The notes beneath the pieces are model-generated. The model ran no database searches. It had not been told where the DNA came from and worked only from the letters and a program-made list of their open reading frames with translations. From positions 36,489 to 100,488 of the forward strand of contig NZ_CANLTC010000015.1 in the NCBI RefSeq assembly GCF_947493865.1: DNA of 64,000 nucleotides. The letters are read 5' to 3'. Within the stretch, counting starts at the first letter, position 1; the number at the start of each line of letters is the position of its first letter. This document shows, in pieces, positions 8,015 through 16,431 of the stretch. Position numbers and translations under genes: made by a program. Source of the DNA: an uncultured Halomonas sp. GTDB lineage: Bacteria > Pseudomonadota > Gammaproteobacteria > Pseudomonadales > Halomonadaceae.

Positions 8015-9469
8015 TCACACCGCGGCTTTCTGGTACGCCCTGCGCTTGGTGACCAAGGACACGCCCACGTAGCAGATCGAGGAAACGACACAGCCGGTGA
8101 GCGGCCCCATCAACCAACCCACATCCGCGAACAGCATCATGTAGCCGCTGGTAATGAAGCCCGCCAGCATGGCAACAATCGCGCCCCAGGCGGAGCCCTG
8201 CCAGAAAGTCGAGATGAATACCGGCCCGATCAGGCTGGCCAGCAGCGTCCCGGTGCCCAGGATGCCTAGCCAGGAGAGCATGAAAGGCGGCGCGTAGAGC
8301 ATCATCAACAGCGCCACGACACCCAGGATGACCACCGCAAAGCGGTTGATCCACAATACCAGAGACGCCCGCTGGAACACATTGCCGAACAGCGCCAGCC
8401 GCAGATCGTGAGAGGTTGCCGAGGCCACGGTATGCAACAGCGAGTTGGCGGTGGACTTCATGGCGAACAGGATGAACAGGGTGATCAAGCCTTCCAGCGC
8501 CGGCGGCATGAACTCCGCAAGATAGACCGGCATGGCATTGTCCGGATCCGCCAGATCGGGCACCTTCATGCGCACATAAAGCCCCACGATCGGCACCAGG
8601 CTCAGCAGCGCACCGAAAAACGCCACGTAAACGCCCATCTTGTGCAACTTGACGTCCGGCTTGAAGGCCAGGAAGCGCACCGCCATGAAGGGCAGCACCG
8701 CCGCGAACAGGAACGCATAGGGCAGCACCAGGAATATGGCTGCCGGGCTGTCACCGTAGTGGGCGCCGGTAGTGGGGTTCAACAGTTCCGGATCGATGGC
8801 GTTGAGCGCGCTTTCCCACTCGCCAAGATTCACGCTGGTCAGTATCTGAACGACAATCAGTACCGCCGCGATCGCCATGCCGCAGACCATCACCGTATCC
8901 GTCCAGGCCACTGCCGCAAGGCCGCCCAGCATGGTATAGATGATGATGACGCCGACCATCAAAAGCGCGCTATTGGTCATCTCGATATCCAGCCAGTTGG
9001 CGCCAAGCAATGCCACCGCCTTGATCTGGCTGGTCAGAAACACCAGCAGCAGTATGATGGTGATGACCGCTGCCAGGCCCTGTACCGCCCGGCCCAGGGT
9101 GCCGCCGCCATGGATCTGGGCGATATATTCCGGGATGGTGTTGCTGCCCATGTCGACGGCTTTGGCCTGCAGAAAGCTGGCGAAATAGAGCACTGCGATC
9201 ATCATTGCCGGGGCGAAGAAAAAATTACCCAGTATTTCGACCGCCCCGAATTGATAGGTGGCACCGGGGGAACCCACAAAGCCCCAGCCGCTGAAACCGG
9301 TGGCCACGATGGTGCCGGCGCCGACGAAGGCTCCCAGGGAACGCCCGGCCAGCAGGAAACCGCCCTCGTCGCCTTTTTTCATCATGCGAGACGACAGAAA
9401 GCCTAGATAGATCATCAACCCGAAGGTGATCAGCAAAAGGCCCCAGTTGAATAGTTGATAGCCATCCAT
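8015..9469 (-). CDS. Sodium:solute symporter (SSS family)
   Basis: A 484-residue carrier with about 13 hydrophobic segments and the LeuT-like SSS fold. Typical parts are GRSLGAFVGAGTIVATGFSGWGFVG (quoted in two halves: GRSLGAFVG, about 37-45, and ATGFSGWGFVG, about 51-61) and MLGGLAAVAWTDTVM (about 165-180). The ATG at 9469 follows GGGGGAG. The frame stays open 92 codons upstream, but that extension has no membrane protein character and covers a separate small gene. The gene is preceded by a 39-residue membrane protein and lies divergent to a LysR gene. The substrate may be an organic acid, amino acid or creatine-related compound. Confidence 0.9.
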   Translation of the reverse strand: MDGYQLFNWGLLLITFGLMIYLGFLSSRMMKKGDEGGFLLAGRSLGAFVGAGTIVATGFSGWGFVGSPGATYQFGAVEILGNFFFAPAMMIAVLYFASFLQAKAVDMGSNTIPEYIAQIHGGGTLGRAVQGLAAVITIILLLVFLTSQIKAVALLGANWLDIEMTNSALLMVGVIIIYTMLGGLAAVAWTDTVMVCGMAIAAVLIVVQILTSVNLGEWESALNAIDPELLNPTTGAHYGDSPAAIFLVLPYAFLFAAVLPFMAVRFLAFKPDVKLHKMGVYVAFFGALLSLVPIVGLYVRMKVPDLADPDNAMPVYLAEFMPPALEGLITLFILFAMKSTANSLLHTVASATSHDLRLALFGNVFQRASLVLWINRFAVVILGVVALLMMLYAPPFMLSWLGILGTGTLLASLIGPVFISTFWQGSAWGAIVAMLAGFITSGYMMLFADVGWLMGPLTGCVVSSICYVGVSLVTKRRAYQKAAV

Positions 9470-9474
9470 GATGA

Positions 9475-9594
9475 TTATCTCCCCCGTTGTTCTTGTTGCT
9501 TGCGCTTGAACTCGCGGCGCACATAGGCGGCGCCGGCATGCACTAACATGTAGATGGTCAGCACCAGGAAGGTGGATAATACCCAGGAGTCCAT
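9475..9594 (-). CDS. Small membrane protein paired with the SSS symporter (39 aa)
   Basis: The frame reads MDSWVLSTFLVLTIYMLVHA followed by a basic tail GAAYVRREFKRKQQEQRGR and TAA. It has one transmembrane helix (about 4-25) and a strongly positive cytosolic end. AAGAGGAT lies 8 bases before the ATG, and the stop is 5 bases before the symporter start, whose GGGGGAG ribosome site sits inside this gene. Small one-helix proteins are known immediately upstream of several SSS carriers and are thought to be accessory subunits. Size, position and ribosome site together make this a real gene. Confidence 0.75.
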   Translation of the reverse strand: MDSWVLSTFLVLTIYMLVHAGAAYVRREFKRKQQEQRGR

Positions 9595-9656
9595 GACCGT
9601 ATCCTCTTGTTATTGAACTTGTTGAGACAGAAGTGTCTTTGCCTCTTGAGGCGTTA

Positions 9657-9697
9657 TTGTTGCAACAAATACCATTGTGATAATCGACGTTATGGTA
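9657..9697. promoter_or_regulatory. Operator-like inverted repeats between LysR gene and symporter operon
   Basis: TTGTTGCAACAA (9657-9668) is a perfect 12-bp palindrome. Beside it TACCAT (9670-9675) and ATGGTA (9692-9697) form a second dyad. A third, GGCAT-N5-ATGCC, lies at 9734-9748. They fill the divergent promoter region of the LysR gene and the small-protein/SSS operon, where LysR-type regulators normally bind. Confidence 0.45.
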
Positions 9698-9765
9698 GCG
9701 GGGTAAGGGAAACCAATTTGTATGGCTAATGCAGGCATCATGCATGCCAATAGTGGGGGATAATA

Positions 9766-10650
9766 ATGAAAAACATACCGACGGATCTTTTGAGAACCTT
9801 CGTCACCATCAAGGACTTGGGCGGCTTCACTAGCGCGGGAGAACTACTGGGGCGCTCACAGCCCGCCATCAGCCTACAGGTCAAGAAACTCGAAGAAATA
9901 CTCGACACCCGGCTCTTCTTGCGCGGTACCAGCCTGACACTCACTGCCGATGGCGAGTACTTGTATGCCTCAGCCAAGCAAATGCTCGAGATCAACGACG
10001 AGATCATCCACAAGATAAAAGGTGAGGGTGTTTCGGGAAAGGTACGGCTCGGTATCCCCAACGACTTCGAACTGGCGTTCCTGCCCAAGGTGCTTAGAAG
10101 CTTCACCAAGAGTCATCCCAGCGTCTCTCTGGAGGTGGATTGCGACATCAGCAAAACCATCCAGCAGCGCTATCAGAAACACTTCTACGATATCGTGCTG
10201 ATCATGGAACGGGTCAACAGTGACGAACGCCGCGATCGACGGGACTATCGCATCGAACCGCTGGAGTGGGTCATGGCCCACGATTACAAGCTCTCGTCTC
10301 AGGAAAGCATTCCCTTGATTACCTACCCCCAAGGGTGTGTCTATCGGGGCATTACCGAAGAAGTGCTGACCGCCCACGACAAACCTCACAGGATGGTTTA
10401 CACCAGCCCGAGTTTGCTGGGATTGCTGTCAGCAGTAGAGGCAGGACTCGGCATTACCGTGATGGCGCATTCGACCATTCCCAGTCAATTGAAAAGCACC
10501 GAGCACACCGCGCATCTACCAAGACTGGGCAATGTCTGCATCGGCGTCTACTACGAGAATGAGCGTCTGAGTGCCGCCGCACATCGCGCCCTGGATTTCA
10601 TTCGTGCAGGCATCGCCAACCTGGAGAAGAGCCGATACGAGACCCTGTGA
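9766..10650 (+). CDS. LysR family transcriptional regulator
   Basis: A 294-residue LTTR. The winged helix-turn-helix lies at 4-63: FVTIKDLGGFTSAGELLGRS then QPAISLQVKKLEEIL. The C-terminal effector domain (about 90-290) has the periplasmic-binding fold. The ATG follows GGGGGAT. It is transcribed away from the SSS symporter operon and towards the creatininase gene. The first relation suggests it controls the symporter; control of the creatinine genes is possible but less direct. Confidence 0.9.
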   Translation: MKNIPTDLLRTFVTIKDLGGFTSAGELLGRSQPAISLQVKKLEEILDTRLFLRGTSLTLTADGEYLYASAKQMLEINDEIIHKIKGEGVSGKVRLGIPNDFELAFLPKVLRSFTKSHPSVSLEVDCDISKTIQQRYQKHFYDIVLIMERVNSDERRDRRDYRIEPLEWVMAHDYKLSSQESIPLITYPQGCVYRGITEEVLTAHDKPHRMVYTSPSLLGLLSAVEAGLGITVMAHSTIPSQLKSTEHTAHLPRLGNVCIGVYYENERLSAAAHRALDFIRAGIANLEKSRYETL

Positions 10651-10687
10651 TTGGCGATGCCTATTGACGGAAGCTGCTACCCGGCCT

Positions 10688-11446
10688 TCATTTCAATTGT
10701 CCTGAAATGCCATCGATGCACTCGTCCAGTATCCAGCGCCCCTTTTCTGCCGTTGCGTCCACCGGCGACGATAGGGTGCCACTTTCGGCCACCCAGCTTG
10801 GATCCGAGGGAAACACATCGTAAGGAGGGAACGTGGCGGGCTCGACATGCACCGCCTTTTCCATATCCACAAGCTCCGGATAAAGCTCGAGCATGATGGA
10901 GGTTTCCAGAATACCGCCATGCTCCACGGCCCAGCCGGTGAACCCATCGGGAAACACCTTGGCGATGGTCTTTTCGCTGATGAAGTCCCAGTAGGAAAGC
11001 AGATAGACCTTCACTTTCAGGTTGCGTAGCTCGCAGTGCTTGACCAACTTGTCCGCCGCCTCGCACAGGAACATGGAATTCTCGAAGTGGCCATTGATCA
11101 GGACGAACTCTCGATTGCCATGATTCACATAGGCCAGCAGTACGTCATAGACGTACTGCTCGAGAGAACTTCCCGAGACACAGGTCGTACCCGGGAAGAA
11201 GTTTCCGCCACCGGATTTCACCTGGGACTTGTAGCCATAGCTGATGGCCGGCGCCACCAGCATGTTGTCGCTTCTTTGTGCCACTTGCTCGGCAATATGA
11301 CTGGGTATCAATACGTCCGGATTGAGAGACATGTGAGGACCATGCTGCTCGATCGCGCCGATCGGCAGAATGATTCTACACTGCCCTTTTTCGGTCTTGT
11401 CCTTGTAGGACACCCAGTCCATGTTTTCGATTTTGACATTTTTCAT
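10688..11446 (-). CDS. crnA: Creatininase (creatinine amidohydrolase)
   Basis: A 252-residue protein very close in pattern to Pseudomonas creatininase. It interconverts creatinine and creatine (EC 3.5.2.10). Diagnostic segments are LPIGAIEQHGPHM (metal ligands Glu and His, about 28-40), GYKSQVKSGGGNFFPGTT (about 72-89), NGHFENSMF (about 117-125), LSYWDF, EHGGILETS and FPPYDVFP. The SGGGNxFPGTT and LSYWDF stretches separate true creatininase from generic mycofactocin-type homologues. The ATG at 11446 follows GAGG by 9 bases, preferred over a TTG three codons earlier. It is followed upstream by a BCCT carrier and creatinase: a creatinine use block. Confidence 0.92.
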   Translation of the reverse strand: MKNVKIENMDWVSYKDKTEKGQCRIILPIGAIEQHGPHMSLNPDVLIPSHIAEQVAQRSDNMLVAPAISYGYKSQVKSGGGNFFPGTTCVSGSSLEQYVYDVLLAYVNHGNREFVLINGHFENSMFLCEAADKLVKHCELRNLKVKVYLLSYWDFISEKTIAKVFPDGFTGWAVEHGGILETSIMLELYPELVDMEKAVHVEPATFPPYDVFPSDPSWVAESGTLSSPVDATAEKGRWILDECIDGISGQLK

Positions 11447-11478
11447 TTTAACCAACCTCGCCCATTGGCTTCATACCG

Positions 11479-13209
11479 TTACCGAGAAGCCAAACCACCT
11501 GTAGTCGTCGTGTCCGGTCGTGCCTGGACCTCACCGTTGTCATCCATGTGCAGCTTGACGTTGGGGTTCGGGTCGTTGATCGCCCTTTCCAACTCCCTGG
11601 TCGACCGATCTCTTTTCAAGAGTCGCCTGATCATGTTGGCGATCATGAGCATAATGACAATGGAGAAGGGGAACGCCCCGATGATGGTACCGGTCTGCAC
11701 TGTGTCGACCACGGCGCTTCCGCCCACGGTCAGCAGTAGTGACGCGACTGCGGCAATACTTGCCACCAGAACCACGCGAAACCACGCCCCCGACTTTCTC
11801 GGTGAAGATACAAAATCCGATAGCGCGTAGGTACCGGCATCCAGAGAAGTGACATAGTACGTCGCCACCAACACGGTCGACACTACGAGCAGGAGACTAC
11901 CAACGATCGGTATCGACTCCAGCATCACGAACAGTCCGCTGGAAACGTTTTCGCCCACCGCCGTCGAGATCCCGCGGCCGGTCTTATCGTCGTAGAAAAT
12001 GGCAGCAGAGCCAAGGACCCCTATCCACACCATGACGATCAGGGAAGGAACGACGGTCACCCCGATCACGAATTCGCGGATGGTGCGACCGCGAGAAATA
12101 CGCGCAATGAATCCCGCCACGAAGGGTGAGAAGGCAATGACCCAGCACCAGATGAACACGGTCCACCAGCCATTCCAGCTATCCTGCCAGGATGTCAGCG
12201 GCTCAGCGGTACTCGGCGCGTCCGTCCAGAAGCTCATGGCTACGAAGTTGGTGAAGAAGGAACCGAAGGTCTGAGTGACGTTGGAGATGATAAATAGCGT
12301 AGGGCCAAACACAAAAACAGCAACAACGAGAACGACACTCAGGATCGAGTTTGTTTCACTGATTACGCGCATGCCCTTGCTGATACCGAAGAAGGCCGAG
12401 ATTGCCGTGAGAACTCCCAACCCAAGAATGACGATCAACCAAATGGCAGGTGTCGACGCAATACCGGTGAAGGAAGTGAGTCCGGAGCTGAACTGCAGTG
12501 CCGCAAACCCGAAGGACGTCGCCAAGCCAAGTATCGTGGCCATGATGGCCAGCAACTCTACTACTACGCCGGCACCGCCCTGGGCCCACTTTGGAAGGAT
12601 ATCAACTGTCGCCTCGCGAAAGGTCAGGGTCTTGCCCAGATTATGATGTGAATAGGCAAGACACACAGCCACGACGCAATACATGGCCCAGGCAGTGAAC
12701 CCCCAATGGAAATACGCCCAGACGAGACCACCCTCAGCGACGTTTTCTGCTGTTGCCGCGATGACAGGACTCTCGTCGCGAAGCATGATCGGTTCCGCCA
12801 CCGACCAGAAAATCAGACCGATGCCCTGGCCACAAGCAAACAGCATCGAGTACCAGGCAAAATTGCTGTGTTCGGATTTTGCATCCGGCCCACCCAATCG
12901 AACTCTTCCGCCTACCTTGCTGAACACAAGCCAGGCACACACTGCCACGGCAAAAAGCGAGTACAGGATGAACATCCAGGTAAACCCGCCAGTAACGAAG
13001 CTCCGCATATCAAAAATGACAGCGGCCACACCGTCAGGATTGATCAGGACCGTTGCAATAAGGGCAATGATCGCTATTGGCGGCGCAAACTGGATAAACA
13101 ATCGGCCTACGGGCGGAAGATCCTTGCCCGTAAATCGTGGAACCTCTACGCCTCCGGGGGGCTGCGTGTTCCCCGTAGACGTCTTCTGTTCTGTGCTGTT
13201 GTTCGACAT
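11479..13209 (-). CDS. BCCT family transporter in the creatinine block (candidate creatine/creatinine carrier)
   Basis: A 576-residue, 12-TM BCCT protein with long polar tails. The signature is WWTVFIWCWVIAFSPFVAGF then ARISRGRTIREF (about 340-372); GQGIGLIFWSVAEPIM lies at about 127-142. The ATG at 13209 follows GGAGAAGG; an ATG five codons earlier is poorer. The gene sits 32 bases before creatininase and is downstream of creatinase, all on one strand. BCCT carriers take zwitterionic quaternary amines. Creatine is a zwitterion of similar size, so a creatine or creatinine carrier is a reasonable inference, but betaine uptake cannot be ruled out. Confidence 0.9.
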   Translation of the reverse strand: MSNNSTEQKTSTGNTQPPGGVEVPRFTGKDLPPVGRLFIQFAPPIAIIALIATVLINPDGVAAVIFDMRSFVTGGFTWMFILYSLFAVAVCAWLVFSKVGGRVRLGGPDAKSEHSNFAWYSMLFACGQGIGLIFWSVAEPIMLRDESPVIAATAENVAEGGLVWAYFHWGFTAWAMYCVVAVCLAYSHHNLGKTLTFREATVDILPKWAQGGAGVVVELLAIMATILGLATSFGFAALQFSSGLTSFTGIASTPAIWLIVILGLGVLTAISAFFGISKGMRVISETNSILSVVLVVAVFVFGPTLFIISNVTQTFGSFFTNFVAMSFWTDAPSTAEPLTSWQDSWNGWWTVFIWCWVIAFSPFVAGFIARISRGRTIREFVIGVTVVPSLIVMVWIGVLGSAAIFYDDKTGRGISTAVGENVSSGLFVMLESIPIVGSLLLVVSTVLVATYYVTSLDAGTYALSDFVSSPRKSGAWFRVVLVASIAAVASLLLTVGGSAVVDTVQTGTIIGAFPFSIVIMLMIANMIRRLLKRDRSTRELERAINDPNPNVKLHMDDNGEVQARPDTTTTGGLASR

Positions 13210-13280
13210 TGTCACCTTCTCCATACGGGTTTTCGCACTGACTGCGAAAACGCTCCGGTTGTTTTTTTAATGGAGCACAC

Positions 13281-13304
13281 AAAAGGGGAGCCAGGCTCCC
13301 CTTT
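13281..13304 (-). terminator. Terminator between creatinase and the BCCT gene
   Basis: On the minus strand AAAGGGGAGCC and GGCTCCCCTTT form an 11-bp stem around a single base, ending in TTTT. It lies 10 bases after the creatinase stop. It would cut or attenuate transcription before the BCCT and creatininase genes. Confidence 0.75.
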
Positions 13305-13314
13305 CTACAACTGA

Positions 13315-14523
13315 TTATTTGATGATGTTGTGTTCCGGCCCATAGGGGAAGCCGGTGATGTTCTCGGTCTTGTCCTCGTGGATCACCAGGATGTCATGCT
13401 CACGATAGCCACCTGCGCCAGGCTGGCCTTCCGGAATCATGATCATCGGCTCCATGGAGACGACCATGTTGGGCTCGAGAACCGTTTCGATATCTTCGCG
13501 CAACTCTAGACCCGCTTCGCGGCCGTAGTAGTGGCTCAGGGTGCCGAAGGAATGGCCGTAACCGAAGGTACGGTACTTGAGCAGATCGTGTTCGGCGAAG
13601 ATCTCGTTGAGCTCATGAGCGATATCGCAGCAGCGCACGCCGGGCTTGATGAGTTCCTGACCGCGCTCGTGAACCTTGCAGTTGACTTCCCACAGACGCA
13701 GGTGCTCGTCGGATGCGTGCTCGCAGAACAGGGTACGCTCAAGCGCCGTGTAGTAGCCGGCAATCATGGGGAAGGTGTTCAAGCTCAGAATATCGCCGGG
13801 CTGCACCTTGCGACTGGTCACCGGGTTATGAGCGCCGTCGGTATTGATACCGGACTGGAACCACACCCAGGTATCCATCAGCTCGCCGTGGGGGTAACGC
13901 TTGGCGATCTCGCGCACCATGGCCTGGGTACCCGCCAGGGCGACTTCGTACTCGGGCACGCCGGCCTTGATAGCGTCGCGTATCGCTTCACCGCCCACGT
14001 CCGCCACCTGGGCGCCATTGCGGATCAATTCGATCTCTTCAGAAGACTTGAGCATGCGCATCTTCATGGTGGGCACGCCGATGTCGACGAACTCGACGCC
14101 ACCCAAGGCATCCTTCATCTTCTGCTGGTTCTGCAGGGTCAGGTGGTCGTACTCCACGCCGACACGCTTGCTGTTACCGCAGAGCTGCTTGATGGCCTTG
14201 AAGAAGTTGTCCTTCTGCCAGTCGGTGTAGACGATATTGTCGCCCAGGCGATTGCGACGATAAGGCTGGCCGCCGTCGATATTGGCGGTGACCGTGGTGA
14301 ACTTGTCCTGAGTGACCACCAGACCGTAGTCACGACCGAACTTGCAGTAAACGAAATCGCTGAAGTAGTTGATGTTGTGATAAGAGGTAAAGACCGCCGC
14401 ATCGATCTGCTGGTCGGCCATGTACTTCCTGAGCTTGTCGAGACGGCTTTTCATCTCACCATCGGAGAACGTAGGGGTGACTTTTTCTCCGTTGGGAATC
14501 TCGATAAGTGATGGCAACTGCAT
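13315..14523 (-). CDS. Creatinase (creatine amidinohydrolase)
   Basis: A 402-residue M24 (pita-bread) enzyme that splits creatine into sarcosine and urea (EC 3.5.3.3). It follows Pseudomonas putida creatinase nearly segment by segment: FTSYHNINYFSDF (about 44-56), ANIDGGQPYRRN, NIVYTDWQKDN, DTWVWFQSGINTDGAHNPVT with the catalytic His (about 232), LNTFPMIAGYYTALERTLF, YGHSFGTLSHYYGREAGLEL and VVSMEPMIMIPEGQPGAGGY. This separates it from aminopeptidase P or prolidase. The ATG has AAGGAG 8 bases upstream. Its product sarcosine would need sarcosine oxidase, which is not in this window. Confidence 0.94.
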   Translation of the reverse strand: MQLPSLIEIPNGEKVTPTFSDGEMKSRLDKLRKYMADQQIDAAVFTSYHNINYFSDFVYCKFGRDYGLVVTQDKFTTVTANIDGGQPYRRNRLGDNIVYTDWQKDNFFKAIKQLCGNSKRVGVEYDHLTLQNQQKMKDALGGVEFVDIGVPTMKMRMLKSSEEIELIRNGAQVADVGGEAIRDAIKAGVPEYEVALAGTQAMVREIAKRYPHGELMDTWVWFQSGINTDGAHNPVTSRKVQPGDILSLNTFPMIAGYYTALERTLFCEHASDEHLRLWEVNCKVHERGQELIKPGVRCCDIAHELNEIFAEHDLLKYRTFGYGHSFGTLSHYYGREAGLELREDIETVLEPNMVVSMEPMIMIPEGQPGAGGYREHDILVIHEDKTENITGFPYGPEHNIIK

Positions 14524-14583
14524 GGCAGGCTCCTTGCGTTGTTGTGTTGGTTTCCACCTTGACTATCGATAGCGGCCGCGTAA

Positions 14584-14610
14584 AGGGCAAATGACTAGCG
14601 TAAATGCCCT
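14584..14610. repeat. Inverted repeat upstream of creatinase
   Basis: AGGGCA (14584-14589) and TGCCCT (14605-14610) are perfect arms separated by 15 bases, about 60 bases before the creatinase start and 70 bases after the EAL gene stop. It could be an operator for the creatinine block or a weak hairpin ending the EAL transcript. Confidence 0.35.
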
Positions 14611-14679
14611 CATTGCACCTGCAAATAACTCACTAAAAAACCTAATATTTCAGCTGTTTGAGTGCACAACAGAGCATTT

Positions 14680-16431
14680 TCAGGCTGGCTTTTGAGTTCG
14701 GCACCAGGCCATCAGCTCATCGGCGCTTCGTGGCGGCAGGTAGAAATAACCCTGCCCCTGGTCGCAGCCCATCTGGGCCAGCAAGGCAGCCTGCTCGCGG
14801 GTCTCGATGCCCTCCGCCACGACCAGGCAGCCGCAGCCATGGGCCAGACTCAAAATCATGCTTACCAGACGCTGATCATCGGCGCTGTCGACCAGCCCTT
14901 CCACGAAAGAGCGATCGATCTTGAGTACCGATACCGGCAGCGTCTTCAGATACGCCAGAGACGAGTAACCGGTACCGAAATCATCGATGGCGATACGCAC
15001 GCCGGATTGGGACAACCTCAGCAGCTGAACCCGGGCGGTTTCCACATCCACCATCAAATCGGATTCGGTGATTTCCAGGGAAATATGTTCATGGGGCAAA
15101 TCATGAGCGGCCAGCAATGCCAGCAAGCGGTCGGCGAAACCGCCCTGTATCAGTTGCCGCACGGATACGTTGATGGCGACATCGAAATCATCCTCTAGCA
15201 ATCCCTGGGTATACCAACGCGCTGTCTGGATGATGGCTTCTTCCAGCGCCCACTCACCTATGCCAAGGATATCGCCAGAAGCCTCGGCGAGAGGAATGAA
15301 CTCATCCGGGGACATCCACCCCAGGCAGGGATGGTACCAACGCAACAAGACCTCGACCCCCTGGATACAGCCGCTTGTCAGGGATACCTTGGGCTGATAG
15401 GTAAGTGAAAGCTCACCGCGGGATACCGCGCCATGCAGTGCCTGCTGCAGGGTGAGCTGCTTTTGCTGTGCTGCCTCCAGCTCTCGGGTATAGCGTTGTA
15501 TCGGCGATTTTCCCGGGCGCGGTAACGCCAGTACCGCCATTTGCACCAGTCGCTCCGGCTCCCCGCCAACGCTGTGATGGAGTCCGATGCGCGCCTTGAG
15601 CGGCAGCAGCAGTTCGCCAACCCGATGATCCGCATGCACCAGGGCATGTATCTTTTGTGCCATGTGCTTCAAGACCTGATCGTTCGGCGCATCCGCCCAG
15701 ACGATCAGCAACTCCCCGCCAGCCCACAAGCCGAAATAGTGCTCCTCATCAAGATGGTGTTGCAGCGTATCCCCCAGCTCCCATAGCAGCGCCTCGCTAA
15801 CGCTGTAACCATGTAGGCGGACGATGTCGTCCAGGTTGTCCAACGCGATGAACAACAATCCGACCGTACGCCTCGATCGTACAAGGGTATCGAGATGTTG
15901 CAGCAGTGCGCGGCGATTGGGCAGGCCGGTAATGGGATCGGAGTGCGACTGATACTCCAGTTGCTGGGTACGCTCGGCCACCATCAGCTCGAGAGCTTCC
16001 GCCTCCCGATCACGCAACTGATAACGATGTTGCACCGACAACACGTTGTTCAGTCGCTGAATCACCTCGTCGTGCTTCAAGGGCTTGCTCAAGAAGTCCC
16101 GCACTCCCATGCTCAAGGCCCGCTGACGCGTCTGATCATCGATCTGCGCCGTGAGTACGATGACCGGGGGCATCTGATCGTCAAACTGCGCACCAAGCTG
16201 CTCGAGCACCTGAAAGCCATCCAGATAAGGCATTCGAATATCCAGCAAAATCAGATCGGGAGTCCGTTGCTGACAGTGCTCGAGTACTTGGCGTGGATCG
16301 CTCAATCCTTTTATATTCTCGAATCCGTGGTCTTCAAGCAGCGTTTCCAGCAGTTCCACATTGACCGGCTGATCGTCCACGATCAGCACGTGTTTACCGA
16401 CGAGTTCTGCCCCGCAGCTGGATAGTTTCAT
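14680..16431 (-). CDS. Response regulator REC-GGDEF-EAL (c-di-GMP phosphodiesterase likely)
   Basis: A 583-residue regulator. The REC domain (about 12-130) has the acidic pair VDDQ, the phospho-acceptor in LLDIRMP (about 61) and Lys in FLSKPL. The GGDEF domain (about 165-310) is degenerate: the signature reads WAGGELLIVW, so cyclase activity is unlikely. The EAL domain (about 330-575) keeps its catalytic set: EVLLRW, INVSVRQL, EITESDLM, AIDDFGTGYSSL, LKIDRSFV, VVAEGIET and GQGYFY. It should therefore hydrolyse c-di-GMP when phosphorylated. Its ATG overlaps the upstream hybrid kinase stop by four bases (ATGA), so the kinase is the probable partner. Confidence 0.92.
   Translation of the reverse strand: MKLSSCGAELVGKHVLIVDDQPVNVELLETLLEDHGFENIKGLSDPRQVLEHCQQRTPDLILLDIRMPYLDGFQVLEQLGAQFDDQMPPVIVLTAQIDDQTRQRALSMGVRDFLSKPLKHDEVIQRLNNVLSVQHRYQLRDREAEALELMVAERTQQLEYQSHSDPITGLPNRRALLQHLDTLVRSRRTVGLLFIALDNLDDIVRLHGYSVSEALLWELGDTLQHHLDEEHYFGLWAGGELLIVWADAPNDQVLKHMAQKIHALVHADHRVGELLLPLKARIGLHHSVGGEPERLVQMAVLALPRPGKSPIQRYTRELEAAQQKQLTLQQALHGAVSRGELSLTYQPKVSLTSGCIQGVEVLLRWYHPCLGWMSPDEFIPLAEASGDILGIGEWALEEAIIQTARWYTQGLLEDDFDVAINVSVRQLIQGGFADRLLALLAAHDLPHEHISLEITESDLMVDVETARVQLLRLSQSGVRIAIDDFGTGYSSLAYLKTLPVSVLKIDRSFVEGLVDSADDQRLVSMILSLAHGCGCLVVAEGIETREQAALLAQMGCDQGQGYFYLPPRSADELMAWCRTQKPA

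Noticed and set aside
9470..9745. N-terminal extension of the SSS symporter
   Set aside because: The added 92 residues do not look like a membrane protein, run through the divergent promoter and cover the small protein gene in another frame. GGGGGAG supports the ATG at 9469.
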